NCBI GenBank assembly: GCA_937870605.1
Contig: CALMZW010000079.1
Span: 1-12,843, forward strand
DNA: 12,843 nt
Source: an uncultured Synergistaceae bacterium
GTDB lineage: Bacteria; Synergistota; Synergistia; Synergistales; Aminobacteriaceae
Reading direction: 5' to 3'
The notes under the pieces are model-generated. The model worked only from the letters and a program-made list of their open reading frames with translations, was not told the origin of the DNA and did not search any database. Both the position numbers and the translations under genes were made by a program. This document shows positions 1-7,680 of this stretch, in pieces (position 1 is the first letter of the stretch; each line of letters starts with the position of its first letter).

Positions 1-16
1 ATGGGAGGTCTTTTGT

Positions 17-1129
17 ATGCAGCAAAAGATAGCGATTCTCGGAGGAGGAAACGCGGGGCAGTCGTCCGCGGCGGAACTCAGTCTTCTGGGCTTCGAGTGC
101 CGCCTGTACCAGGACCCGAAATTCGTCGACGAGATGAAGGGCGTCTTCGAGACGAAGAAGATCAAACTCGGGCGCGACGTCAAGGGCGGATGCCGGGCGG
201 AGGGCGTCGCGACCGTGAGCATGGTCACGTCCGACATGGCGAAAGCGGTCAAGGGCGCCGACGTCATCCTGTGCCACCTTCCCGCGTTCGCCCATGCGGC
301 GGTCGCCGCGGAACTCGCGGATTACGTCGAAGACGGGCAGATCATCGTGCTCCTTCCCGGAACGCTCGGAACGCTGGTGTTCGTCGAGGCGTTCCGGAAA
401 AAGGGTGTCGCGAAGGACGTCATCATCGCGGAAACGAACACGAACTCCTACGACGCCAGAGTCCTGGAGCCGGGGTACGCCTACGTCTACAAGATCAACG
501 CGCCGCTTCAGCTCGGCGTCTTTCCTGCGGCGCGGACCAAAGAGGCGATCGACAAGCTTCAGGGGATATACAACTTCGTCCCGGTGGAGGATATTCTTGA
601 AGCGGCGTTCCACAGCCACAATCCCGTCATTCACACGCCCGCGTGCATCATGAGCGTCAGCCGCATCGAGCGGTCCAAAGGCGAATTCTACCTCTACGAG
701 GAAGCGTTCGGCCCGACGGTCTGCCGCGTCACGAAGATGCTCGACAACGAACGCATCGCCGTCGCAAAGGCGTACGGCTACCACCCCCTGACGATCGAAC
801 AGCTTCTGTCGGGACTGGAACAGCCCGGAGATCTGTTCAAGGAAACCAACGGCAACCCGGGCCTGTGTTACATCAAGGGGCCGACCAGCGTCCAGAACCG
901 CTACTTCACCGAAGACGGCCTGAACGGGCTTGTGCCCTGGTCGCAGCTGGGCAAGGCGGCCGGGATTCCGACGCCGCTCATGGACGCGTTCGCGACGATC
1001 GAGGGCGCGGTCATCGAACGGGATATGTGGAACGAGGGACGGAGCCTGAAGAGCATGGGAATCGACAACATGAGCGTGGAAGAGCTTCGGCGGTATCTGC
1101 GCACGGGGAAATGCGGAAAGGGCGCATGA
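17..1129 (+). CDS. NAD(P)-dependent octopine/nopaline dehydrogenase family protein
   Basis: A 370-residue cytoplasmic oxidoreductase of the opine dehydrogenase family. These enzymes reversibly join an alpha-keto acid and an amine or amino acid by NAD(P)H-dependent reductive condensation. An N-terminal Rossmann fold is shown by GGGNAG at residues 9-14, followed by ADVILCHLPAFAH near 81-93 and LLPGTLG near 112-118. The C-terminal octopine-dehydrogenase domain has HNPVIHTP (His201, His206), the segment where the family's catalytic His lies, then RYFTEDG (295-301) and LGKAAGIPTPLMDA (311-324). The length fits the family. The ATG at 17 is preceded by GGGAGGT at 3-9, so it is preferred over the ATG at base 1, which is in another frame. 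It lies 85 bases before a TRAP binding-protein gene in the same direction. The substrate cannot be read from sequence; the context hints that it acts on the TRAP cargo. The family call is secure, the reaction is not. Confidence 0.86.
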   Translation: MQQKIAILGGGNAGQSSAAELSLLGFECRLYQDPKFVDEMKGVFETKKIKLGRDVKGGCRAEGVATVSMVTSDMAKAVKGADVILCHLPAFAHAAVAAELADYVEDGQIIVLLPGTLGTLVFVEAFRKKGVAKDVIIAETNTNSYDARVLEPGYAYVYKINAPLQLGVFPAARTKEAIDKLQGIYNFVPVEDILEAAFHSHNPVIHTPACIMSVSRIERSKGEFYLYEEAFGPTVCRVTKMLDNERIAVAKAYGYHPLTIEQLLSGLEQPGDLFKETNGNPGLCYIKGPTSVQNRYFTEDGLNGLVPWSQLGKAAGIPTPLMDAFATIEGAVIERDMWNEGRSLKSMGIDNMSVEELRRYLRTGKCGKGA

Positions 1130-1198
1130 TCGGGAAGGGGAGGTGACGCGGGAACTCCGTTGGAAGGAACGCACCGGTTTTTTGGCAACGACATTCTG

Positions 1199-1205
1199 GA
1201 AGGAG
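1199..1205 (+). promoter_or_regulatory. Ribosome binding site deciding the GTG start of dctP
   Basis: GAAGGAG-type Shine-Dalgarno sequence about 9 bases before the GTG at 1215. It supports a GTG start that begins exactly at the basic N-region of the signal peptide. Confidence 0.7.
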
Positions 1206-1214
1206 TGAGGATCA

Positions 1215-2216
1215 GTGAGGAAGACCCTGAAGACCTTCGTTTCGATGTGTTTCGTGTTCGTTCTTGCGACAGCGGCCTTTGCGGCGCCGGAGATGACATT
1301 GCGGCTGGCGGGACAGAACCCCATCGACCACCAGGCCACACAGGCGATGTACTCCATCGCCAAGGAAGTTGCGGCAAAGACGAACGGGCGGATAGAAATC
1401 AAGGTATACCCCGCATCCCAGGTCGGAGATTACGTTCTCGTCTATGAAGAGCTGATTCGCGGAACCATCGACATGGCGCTCATCTCCGTTCCGAGCCAGT
1501 TCGATCCACGCCTCGAACTCCCCTACGTCAACGGCTATATCAGCAGCTACGCGCAGGTCAAGGACGTCTACAAGCCCGATGGCTGGCTCTCGAAGAAGAT
1601 GGACGAGTTCCACAGCCGCCTCGGCGTCAAGTTCCTCGGATTCAACGTCGAGGGCATGGGCGGCATCGGAACGACGAAGCCCGTGACCGAGCCCACGAAC
1701 CCTGCGGTCGACAAGGGCATCCTTCTCCGGGTCTGCTCGATCGACGCGTTCAAGCTGGCGGCCGAGGATGTCGGCTACCGGACGATCACGATCCCCTACG
1801 CGGAACTCTACACGGCGCTCCAGACCGGCGTCGCCGAAGGCGTCAACGGCCTTCCGCCCGTGGCCTGCTACACGATCCTGAAGGACGTTCTCAAGTACTA
1901 CTACCAGACGAATTACTTCGTTGAGAGCGAATCCTACCTGATGAGCAAGAAAACCTGGGAGAAACTGAAGCCCGAAGACCAGAAGATCATCGCGGCCGCC
2001 GCGGCCCGCGTCGCGGCCGAGAGCATCGTTCTGTCCGAAAAGGACGACGAGAAGTACATGGACCTCATGCGCAAGGCCGGAATCAAGGTATTCACCTACA
2101 CCGACAAGGAACTCGAACCCCTCTTCAAGCGCATCGGAGCCGTCACGTGGGACAAGATGGCCACCCGGATGGGCAAGGACCTCATCGACGAATTCAAGAA
2201 ACAGTACGCGAAGTAG
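1215..2216 (+). CDS. dctP: TRAP transporter solute-binding protein, DctP family
   Basis: A 333-residue periplasmic binding protein that captures the solute for a TRAP importer. An N-terminal signal peptide is clear: basic MRKTLK, a hydrophobic stretch at about 8-20, and an AFA site with probable cleavage after residue 23. The mature protein shows DctP family features: VYPASQVGD near 64-72, LLRV with Arg172 at the position of the conserved arginine that usually pairs with a substrate carboxylate, and AELYTALQTGVAEGVNG near 196-212. The start is GTG at 1215, chosen because AAGGAG lies about 9 bases upstream and the signal peptide begins there. DctQ and DctM genes follow. Arg172 suggests an organic anion rather than free ethanolamine, which is a cation; that is inference. 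The ligand is unknown. Confidence 0.92.
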   Translation: MRKTLKTFVSMCFVFVLATAAFAAPEMTLRLAGQNPIDHQATQAMYSIAKEVAAKTNGRIEIKVYPASQVGDYVLVYEELIRGTIDMALISVPSQFDPRLELPYVNGYISSYAQVKDVYKPDGWLSKKMDEFHSRLGVKFLGFNVEGMGGIGTTKPVTEPTNPAVDKGILLRVCSIDAFKLAAEDVGYRTITIPYAELYTALQTGVAEGVNGLPPVACYTILKDVLKYYYQTNYFVESESYLMSKKTWEKLKPEDQKIIAAAAARVAAESIVLSEKDDEKYMDLMRKAGIKVFTYTDKELEPLFKRIGAVTWDKMATRMGKDLIDEFKKQYAK

Positions 2217-2248
2217 AACGGTTCGGTCAAACCGAGGCGGCGGGGAGT

Positions 2249-2264
2249 CCTCCGGGACAGGAGG
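2249..2264 (+). promoter_or_regulatory. Ribosome binding site of dctQ inside a possible hairpin
   Basis: GGAGG at 2260-2264 sits 9 bases before the GTG start of dctQ at 2274. CCTCC at 2249-2253 is its exact complement across a six-base loop, so the site could fold into a 5-bp hairpin that hides the Shine-Dalgarno sequence. A competing GTCC/GGAC pairing (2247-2250 with 2255-2258) would free it. The pairing is visible in the sequence; a regulatory role is inference. Confidence 0.35.
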
Positions 2265-2273
2265 CGGTCATAC

Positions 2274-2855
2274 GTGAACGGAAGTCTGCGTTTCTTTATC
2301 CCCAGGGCTTTTCTGCTGTTCGAAAAAACTGTGATGATCATCGGCTGCGTCGCGCTGACGCTCATCATCTGCGCGTCCGTCGTGGCGCGATACTTTTTGC
2401 GGGCGAATCTGTACGGCTATGAGGAAATCGTCACGATTTTCGCGTTCTGGGTCTACTTCATGGGCGGGGCGTACGGAGCCTACGAGGGAACACACATCTC
2501 GGCCGACCTCGTCAATGTGTATCTGAAAGATGGCGTGTTGAAAAACACGGTCACACTCATAAAGGACGGCGTCACATTCGGCATCAGTCTTCTTTTCACC
2601 TGGTACGGCTACGAATTTTTCATGTTCGGCTTCATGGGCCCCCTCGGAACGGGCATCGCGCTCCCCACAACGCCGGTGTGGCGCATCCCGATGTGGGTCT
2701 CGTATGCGGCGATCTTTCTGGGCCTGACGCTGATGTCGGCCTACTTCGGAAGAAACCTGGTCCGGGACATCCGCATTATGTTCTTCGGCGGAGCCGCGCC
2801 GCTGGTGACGGGAGATCCCGCTCCCGATGTCGAACTCACGGAGGAGAAGTCATGA
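2274..2855 (+). CDS. dctQ: TRAP transporter small membrane subunit, DctQ family
   Basis: A 193-residue inner-membrane protein, the small subunit of the TRAP permease, which partners DctM and the binding protein. Four hydrophobic segments are visible at about 14-40, 49-69, 93-117 and 136-157. The family's EGTHISAD-like motif lies at 71-78, after the second segment. The GTG start at 2274 has GGAGG 9 bases upstream; no earlier start fits as well. The stop overlaps the dctM start in an ATGA arrangement, a sign of translational coupling. Size and topology are normal for the family. The function as a TRAP subunit is secure from context and topology, since the primary sequence of DctQ proteins is poorly conserved. 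Confidence 0.92.
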   Translation: MNGSLRFFIPRAFLLFEKTVMIIGCVALTLIICASVVARYFLRANLYGYEEIVTIFAFWVYFMGGAYGAYEGTHISADLVNVYLKDGVLKNTVTLIKDGVTFGISLLFTWYGYEFFMFGFMGPLGTGIALPTTPVWRIPMWVSYAAIFLGLTLMSAYFGRNLVRDIRIMFFGGAAPLVTGDPAPDVELTEEKS

Positions 2856-4168
2856 TATACATCGCACTTGTCATCCTTTTCGCCACGCTCGTGATCGGCG
2901 TTCCCGTGCCGATGTGCTTCATGTCGTCGGCGGCGTGGCTCCTCTTCTTCGGCGGAAACGCCATGCAGGGGTACTCCACAACCATGCTGCTGCCCTACGG
3001 CTTCAGCCAGATGAATTCCATCGTCCTGCTCGCCATCGCGCTGTTCATCATCGCGGGGGGCATCATGGAAAAGGGGCGCATCGGCGAGAAGCTGATCGAC
3101 GTGGTCGACGTCTTCGTCGGGCGCATCCGGGGCGGGCTCGGCGTCGTCGCGACCGTCTCGTGCGCCGTTTTCGGAGCCATCACCGGATCGGGCTGCGCGA
3201 CGCTCTCGTGCATCGGCTCGATCATGTTCCCCCGACTCAACGCGGCGGGGTACCCGAGAGGGCATTCGGCGGCGCTCATGGCCAATTCGGCGGTCCTCGG
3301 AATGCTGATCCCGCCCAGCTCCATCATGATCCTCTACGCGTGGATCGGCGGTCAGTCCGTGCTCGCGTCGTTCCTTTCGACCGTGGTCCCCGGGATCATC
3401 CTCACGTCGCTCCTGTCCATTGTGAATGTCTTTCTGCTCCGGAACAACACGGACATCATCATCGGAAAGCCGCAGCCCGTTTCCGTCACGCTCCGTCAGG
3501 CCGGGGTGAAGGGAAAGATCGCCCTGCCGGCGCTGGTGATGCCCGTTCTCGTCCTCGGAGGGATCTACGGAGGGATCATGACGCCGACGGAAGCGGCCGC
3601 GGTCGCATGCCTCTACGCGATCCCCGTCGGATTCTTCGTCTACAAGGGGCTCACCGTCAAGGGGCTCTTGAAGACCCTGATTGAGTCGGCGGTCACGACG
3701 GGCGTCATCATGGTCATGCTCTACGCGGTCATGATGCTCAGCAAACTGTACATTCTGGAAGACCTTCCCGGCAAAGTGCTGGTTCTTCTCCAATCCATAT
3801 CGACGAACCGCTGGGTCATCCTGTTCATGATCAACATTTTCCTTATCATCATGGGAATGCTCATGGACGACATCAGCTCCGTCATGCTGACGACGCCGAT
3901 CCTGCTGCCGATCATTCTGCACCTGGGGTTCAGCCCGATTCACTACGCCGCCATCGTGGGCGTCAATACAGGGCTCGGGAACATCACGCCGCCGTGCGCG
4001 CCGATGCTTTACCTGGGAGGGCGGCTCAACAATTCGCCGATCAACGAGACGCTGAAACCGACGCTGTGGATGATCCTCTTCGCCTGGATTCCGACGCTTG
4101 CGATCACGACGTATATCCCGCAACTTTCGATGTGGCTGCCGCACGTGGTCCTCGGGACGCCGATGTAG
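2852..4168 (+). CDS. dctM: TRAP transporter large membrane subunit, DctM family
   Basis: A 438-residue polytopic membrane protein, the transport subunit of the TRAP importer, which uses the sodium or proton gradient. It is rich in hydrophobic segments from the first residue on. Family hallmarks are GRIRGGLGVVATVSCAVFGA near 90-109, FGAITGSGCAT at 107-117, MLIPPSS at 151-157, and a second re-entrant signature, LGNITPPCAP, near 374-384. The reading frame is open further upstream, but the ATG at 2852 is chosen because GGAGGAG precedes it, it overlaps the dctQ stop in ATGA, and it gives the usual DctM N-terminus and length. The fused DctQM form is excluded because dctQ has its own stop. Together with DctP and DctQ it makes a complete importer placed directly before the microcompartment genes. 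Confidence 0.95.
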   Translation: MIYIALVILFATLVIGVPVPMCFMSSAAWLLFFGGNAMQGYSTTMLLPYGFSQMNSIVLLAIALFIIAGGIMEKGRIGEKLIDVVDVFVGRIRGGLGVVATVSCAVFGAITGSGCATLSCIGSIMFPRLNAAGYPRGHSAALMANSAVLGMLIPPSSIMILYAWIGGQSVLASFLSTVVPGIILTSLLSIVNVFLLRNNTDIIIGKPQPVSVTLRQAGVKGKIALPALVMPVLVLGGIYGGIMTPTEAAAVACLYAIPVGFFVYKGLTVKGLLKTLIESAVTTGVIMVMLYAVMMLSKLYILEDLPGKVLVLLQSISTNRWVILFMINIFLIIMGMLMDDISSVMLTTPILLPIILHLGFSPIHYAAIVGVNTGLGNITPPCAPMLYLGGRLNNSPINETLKPTLWMILFAWIPTLAITTYIPQLSMWLPHVVLGTPM

Positions 4169-4201
4169 ATAGAATCAAGGCTTCGTAGTATCCTTTCAAT
4201 G

Positions 4202-4207
4202 GGTGAT
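4202..4207 (+). promoter_or_regulatory. Ribosome binding site favouring the start at 4211
   Basis: GGTGAT matches the downstream part of the consensus GGAGGTGATC and is correctly phased for the ATG at 4211. The in-frame ATG at 4199 has no Shine-Dalgarno sequence before it, so 4211 is the preferred start, giving 209 rather than 213 residues. Confidence 0.5.
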
Positions 4208-4210
4208 GAT

Positions 4211-4840
4211 ATGAATCCGGACAACGCTCTTGTCGGAACGGTGGTTCGAAGGATAGTCCGCGCGATGGATCCGAAGCGGCTCGTGATCGCCGGCGTCAGC
4301 AACCGGCATCTGCACCTGTCGCGCGACCACGCGGACCGGCTCTTCGGCCCGGGGTACGAGCCGGAGAAGTTTCGCGATCTCCGGCAACCGGGACAGTACG
4401 CCTGCAAGGAAACCGTCACCATCGCGACGCATGACGGCTGTCTCGAGAAGGTCCGGCTGCTCGGTCCGATCCGTTCGGAAACCCAGGTGGAGCTTTCCGC
4501 GTCCGACGCCCGGAGGCTCGGGCTCGCGCTGCCGCTCATGAAGAGCGGCAGCGGCGCCGGGACGCCGGAAGTTCTCCTGATCGGCCCCCGCGGTTCGGCG
4601 ACGTGCTCCAGGGGCGTCGGCGTCGCGTGGCGGCATCTGCATCTTTCCACGGCCGAAGGCGAGATCTTCGGCCTTTCGGACGGCGACGAGACCGACGTCG
4701 AGACGACGGGCGACCGGAGCGTCGTCTTCCGGAGAGTCTGGGTCCGCGTCGGGGCGAACATGCTCTCCGAGTTCCACGTCGACACGGACGAGGCGAACGC
4801 GGCGGGGCTCTCCACGGGCGACATGGTCCGGGTCCTCTGA
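4211..4840 (+). CDS. pduL: PduL-type phosphate acyltransferase (acetyl-CoA to acetyl phosphate)
   Basis: A 209-residue phosphotransacylase of the PduL family, unrelated to the Pta-like EutD of enterobacteria. In a eut compartment it converts acetyl-CoA and phosphate to acetyl phosphate and recycles CoA in the lumen. Two PduL domains are visible. The first has SNRHLHLS (His33, His35), LRQPGQYACKETV near 57-69, and GPIRSETQVELS ending at Glu94 region. The second has WRHLHLS (His142, His144), DGDE, and EFHVDTDEANAA around His189. These His and Glu residues correspond to the zinc ligands of the family. Residues 1-18 form an amphipathic helix (LVGTVVRRIVRAM) like a microcompartment encapsulation peptide. 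The ATG at 4199 is an alternative start. The gene follows dctM by about 40 bases and ends 8 bases before eutA. Confidence 0.92.
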   Translation: MNPDNALVGTVVRRIVRAMDPKRLVIAGVSNRHLHLSRDHADRLFGPGYEPEKFRDLRQPGQYACKETVTIATHDGCLEKVRLLGPIRSETQVELSASDARRLGLALPLMKSGSGAGTPEVLLIGPRGSATCSRGVGVAWRHLHLSTAEGEIFGLSDGDETDVETTGDRSVVFRRVWVRVGANMLSEFHVDTDEANAAGLSTGDMVRVL

Positions 4841-4848
4841 GGACGGAT

Positions 4849-6291
4849 ATGAACACGGAAGAGATCCGCAGCGTCGGCATCGACATCGGAACGACGACGA
4901 CATCCATGGTGCTCAGCCTCCTTCGCATCGAGAACGTCGCCAAGGGCTTCGGGGTTCCGAGCGTCCGGATCGTCGACAAGCGGATTCTCTTCCGGAGCGA
5001 CGTGATGTTCACCCCATTTTCCACGGATGGCGCCATCGACGGCGAACGCATCGAGGCGTTTCTCTCCCGGCAGTTCGGGCTCTGCTCGGTCCGTCCCGCG
5101 GATATCCGCACCGGGGCCGTGATCGTGACCGGGCAGGCCGCGCACGCCGCGAACGCCCGGGCGATCGCGCAGGCCGTCTCGCGTTTTTCCGGGTCGTTCG
5201 TGGTCGCGACGGCCGGGGCGCACCTCGAGGCGTACATCAGCGGCCTCGGCGCCGGCGCCGCGACGCTCTCGAAAAAGAGGAACCTCCGGCTCATGAATCT
5301 CGATATCGGCGGGGGAACGACGAATATCTCCGTGTTCGACCGGGGAGTTTTCGCCGGAACCCTGTGTTTCGATATAGGAGGACGGCTTGTCCGGTTTGTT
5401 GCCGGGACGTCGGTCGTGGAGCACGTGACCGATCCGGGACGAATCGTTGCGTCCTGCCTGGGGCTGCCGGTCGCTGTGGGGAAGACGCTCGACGAACGCG
5501 GCGTCTTCGCGTTTGCCGGCGCAATGGCCGGTTCCCTGCTCTCCGTGATCGAAGGTTCGCCGGATGCGCCGGCCCGCAGGCTTGCGATCGACAACCGCGA
5601 GGGGTTCGCTCCGCGGTGCGACTGCGTGAGCTTCTCGGGCGGCGTCGGGCGGCTGCTCTATCTGGACGAAGGCGAACGCGTCCCCGGCTACGACGACATG
5701 GGCGCGGCGCTCGCGCGCGAGCTGCGCCGCAGGACCGCCGAACGGGGCGTGACCGTGATCGCTCCGGAGGAGACGATCTACGCCACGGTGATCGGAGCGG
5801 GCGTCCACACGGTGGATATCAGCGGGTCGACGATCTTCCTGTCCGACGCGTCGGTCCTCCCGTTGCGCGACATCCCGGTCGTCTCCATCGGAAACGCCGG
5901 GAACGGCGAGGACCTATCGGCGAAGATCCGCCTGTTCGGCGCGGACCGCGGCCGGATGCCCGCGATTGCGGCGCCTGCGATGCGGTCGAAGTCCTTCGCC
6001 GACGTCTCGGGCCTCGCGTCGGCCGTCGCCGCGGCCGCGGATTCGTGCGGTCTCGACGGACCGCTCGTGATCCTCTGCGCGGACGACATCGGCAAGATCG
6101 TCGGCGGGCTCGTGAAAAACCGGCTTCGCCGCGCGCGCGCGATCGTTTCGATCGATCAGGTGAGCGCGAGAGAGCTGGATTACATCGATATCGGAGAGCC
6201 GCTTCACGGGGGAACGGTCGTCCCCGTGGCGGTCAAGACGCTTGTTTTCCCCGACGAGGGAACCGGAGAGTCAGAAGGGGGGATTTCCTGA
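4849..6291 (+). CDS. eutA: Ethanolamine ammonia-lyase reactivating factor EutA
   Basis: A 480-residue chaperone-like ATPase that reactivates ethanolamine ammonia-lyase by releasing damaged cobalamin from EutBC. Actin/Hsp70-like phosphate-binding motifs are visible: GIDIGTTTTSM at 10-20 and NLDIGGGTTNI at 150-160. Between them lies VIVTGQAAH near 91-99 and VVATAGAHLEAYISG near 118-132, typical of EutA. The length is close to the roughly 467 residues of the E. coli protein. The frame is open far upstream, but the ATG at 4849 follows a TGAGGACGG site just after the pduL stop and gives the correct N-terminus. The stop is 2 bases before eutB, so the two are probably co-translated. No truncation or missing motif is seen. 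Confidence 0.94.
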   Translation: MNTEEIRSVGIDIGTTTTSMVLSLLRIENVAKGFGVPSVRIVDKRILFRSDVMFTPFSTDGAIDGERIEAFLSRQFGLCSVRPADIRTGAVIVTGQAAHAANARAIAQAVSRFSGSFVVATAGAHLEAYISGLGAGAATLSKKRNLRLMNLDIGGGTTNISVFDRGVFAGTLCFDIGGRLVRFVAGTSVVEHVTDPGRIVASCLGLPVAVGKTLDERGVFAFAGAMAGSLLSVIEGSPDAPARRLAIDNREGFAPRCDCVSFSGGVGRLLYLDEGERVPGYDDMGAALARELRRRTAERGVTVIAPEETIYATVIGAGVHTVDISGSTIFLSDASVLPLRDIPVVSIGNAGNGEDLSAKIRLFGADRGRMPAIAAPAMRSKSFADVSGLASAVAAAADSCGLDGPLVILCADDIGKIVGGLVKNRLRRARAIVSIDQVSARELDYIDIGEPLHGGTVVPVAVKTLVFPDEGTGESEGGIS

Positions 6292-6293
6292 AG

Positions 6294-7661
6294 ATGCGAC
6301 TGCGAACACGGCTTGGCGGACGCCTCTATTCATTCCGGGGCGTGAAGGACGTCCTTGCGAAGGCGAACGAGGAAAAATCGGGCGACATCCTTGCGGGGGT
6401 CGCCGCGGAGAGCGCGGAGGAGCGGATCGCGGCGAAGCAGGTCGTTGCCGCGCTGACGCTCGAGGAGCTTCGGAACAATCCCGTCGTTCCCTACGACGAA
6501 GACGAGGTCACGCGGGTCATCCAGGACGGCGTCAACGAGACGTCGTACGCCGCGATCCGGAACTGGACGGTGACGGAACTCCGGGAGACGATCATGTCCG
6601 ACGGGACGACGCCGGAACGCATCGAATGGATCTCGCGCGGCCTGACGAGCGAGATGGTTGCGGCCGTGGCGAAGATCTGCTCGAATCTCGACCTGCTCTA
6701 CGGGGCGAAGAAGATCCGGAGGATCAAGCGGTGCAACACGACCGTCGGCCTGCCCGGGACGCTCTGCATGCGCCTTCAGCCGAACCACCCCGTGGACGAC
6801 GTGACGGGCGTTCTCGCGTCCCTGATGGAGGGGCTGTCGTACGGGTGCGGCGACGCGGTCATCGGGCTCAACCCGTGCATCGACGACCCCGAAAGCGTCG
6901 GGCGGCTCCTGCGGACCTTCCAGGAGTTCATGGACCGATGGAAGATCCCGGCGCAGCAGTGCGTTCTCGGGCACGTGACGACGCAGATGAAGGCGGTCGA
7001 GGCGGGCGCGCCGACGGGGCTGATGTTCCAGAGCCTCTCGGGCAGCCAGAAGGGGTGCGAGGCCTTCGGAATCGACGTGTCCCTTCTCGACGAGGCGTAC
7101 GAGATGATGAAAAAGTACGGGACCGGAGCCGGGCCGAACTGCATGTACTTCGAGACCGGACAGGGATCGGAACTGTCCGCCGAGGCCCATCACGGCTCGG
7201 ACCAGGTGACGATGGAGGCCCGGTGCTACGGGCTGGCGAAGCGCTACGATCCGTTCATCGTGAATACGGTGGTCGGCTTCATCGGGCCGGAGTACCTCTA
7301 CGACAGCCGCCAGGTCATCCGCGCCGGGCTCGAGGACCACTTCATGGGAAAGCTGACGGGGCTTTCGATGGGGTGCGACTGCTGCTACACGAACCACATG
7401 AAGGCGAGTCAGGACGACATCGAGAATCTCCAGGTCCTTCTCGCGTCGGCCGGGTGCAACTTCCTCGTCACGGTTCCGATGGGGGACGACGTGATGCTCA
7501 ACTACCAGTCGGCATCGTACCACGACGCGGCGACCGTGCGGGCCCATCTGGGACTCCGCCCCGCGCCGGAGTTCGAGGCGTGGCTGGAGGGGATGGGGCT
7601 CATGCGCGACGGAATCCTGACGGAACGGGCCGGAGATCCGTCGGTCTTTCTGAAGGCATGA
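6294..7661 (+). CDS. eutB: Ethanolamine ammonia-lyase large subunit EutB
   Basis: A 455-residue catalytic subunit of adenosylcobalamin-dependent ethanolamine ammonia-lyase (EC 4.3.1.7), which splits ethanolamine to acetaldehyde and ammonia. It aligns almost without gaps with the E. coli and Salmonella enzymes in memory. The substrate-binding and catalytic residues known there sit at the same numbers: Arg160 and Gln162 (in MRLQPNHP), Asn193 (GLNPC), Glu287 (YFETGQGSELS) and Asp362 (MGCDCCYTNH). The N-terminus LYSFRGVKDVLAKANE is also typical. The ATG at 6294 follows AAGGGGGGA at 6275-6283; the longer upstream frame is a shadow of eutA. No targeting helix is seen, so entry into the compartment probably depends on EutC. 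Identification is essentially certain. Confidence 0.98.
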   Translation: MRLRTRLGGRLYSFRGVKDVLAKANEEKSGDILAGVAAESAEERIAAKQVVAALTLEELRNNPVVPYDEDEVTRVIQDGVNETSYAAIRNWTVTELRETIMSDGTTPERIEWISRGLTSEMVAAVAKICSNLDLLYGAKKIRRIKRCNTTVGLPGTLCMRLQPNHPVDDVTGVLASLMEGLSYGCGDAVIGLNPCIDDPESVGRLLRTFQEFMDRWKIPAQQCVLGHVTTQMKAVEAGAPTGLMFQSLSGSQKGCEAFGIDVSLLDEAYEMMKKYGTGAGPNCMYFETGQGSELSAEAHHGSDQVTMEARCYGLAKRYDPFIVNTVVGFIGPEYLYDSRQVIRAGLEDHFMGKLTGLSMGCDCCYTNHMKASQDDIENLQVLLASAGCNFLVTVPMGDDVMLNYQSASYHDAATVRAHLGLRPAPEFEAWLEGMGLMRDGILTERAGDPSVFLKA

Positions 7662-7680
7662 CCGGCCGGAGGGGGAAACG

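Noticed and set aside
1..600. Open frame starting at base 1
   Set aside because: It overlaps the opine dehydrogenase gene in another frame and encodes Arg/Gly-rich sequence without family features.
1130..1214. Possible intrinsic terminator ending in TTTTTT at 1178-1183 between the opine dehydrogenase and dctP
   Set aside because: No stem longer than about 4 bp could be built immediately before the T-run, so there is no support for a terminator.
4169..4198. Possible promoter before pduL with TAGTAT at 4186-4191
   Set aside because: Only four of six bases match a -10 box and no plausible -35 box lies at the right distance.
4603..4848. Longer open frame upstream of eutA that would add about 82 residues
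   Set aside because: It overlaps pduL in another frame, reads as Arg-rich shadow sequence, and the ATG at 4849 has its own ribosome binding site and gives the normal EutA N-terminus.
4009..5808. A 599-codon open frame on the minus strand, and similar long minus-strand frames at 2741-4144, 6330-7895 and 11544-12797
   Set aside because: They lie opposite clearly conserved genes, have low-complexity Arg/Asp/Pro-rich translations, and are expected shadows in GC-rich coding DNA.
5364..6293. Long open frame upstream of eutB
   Set aside because: It is a shadow of eutA; the EutB N-terminus and its ribosome binding site place the start at 6294.
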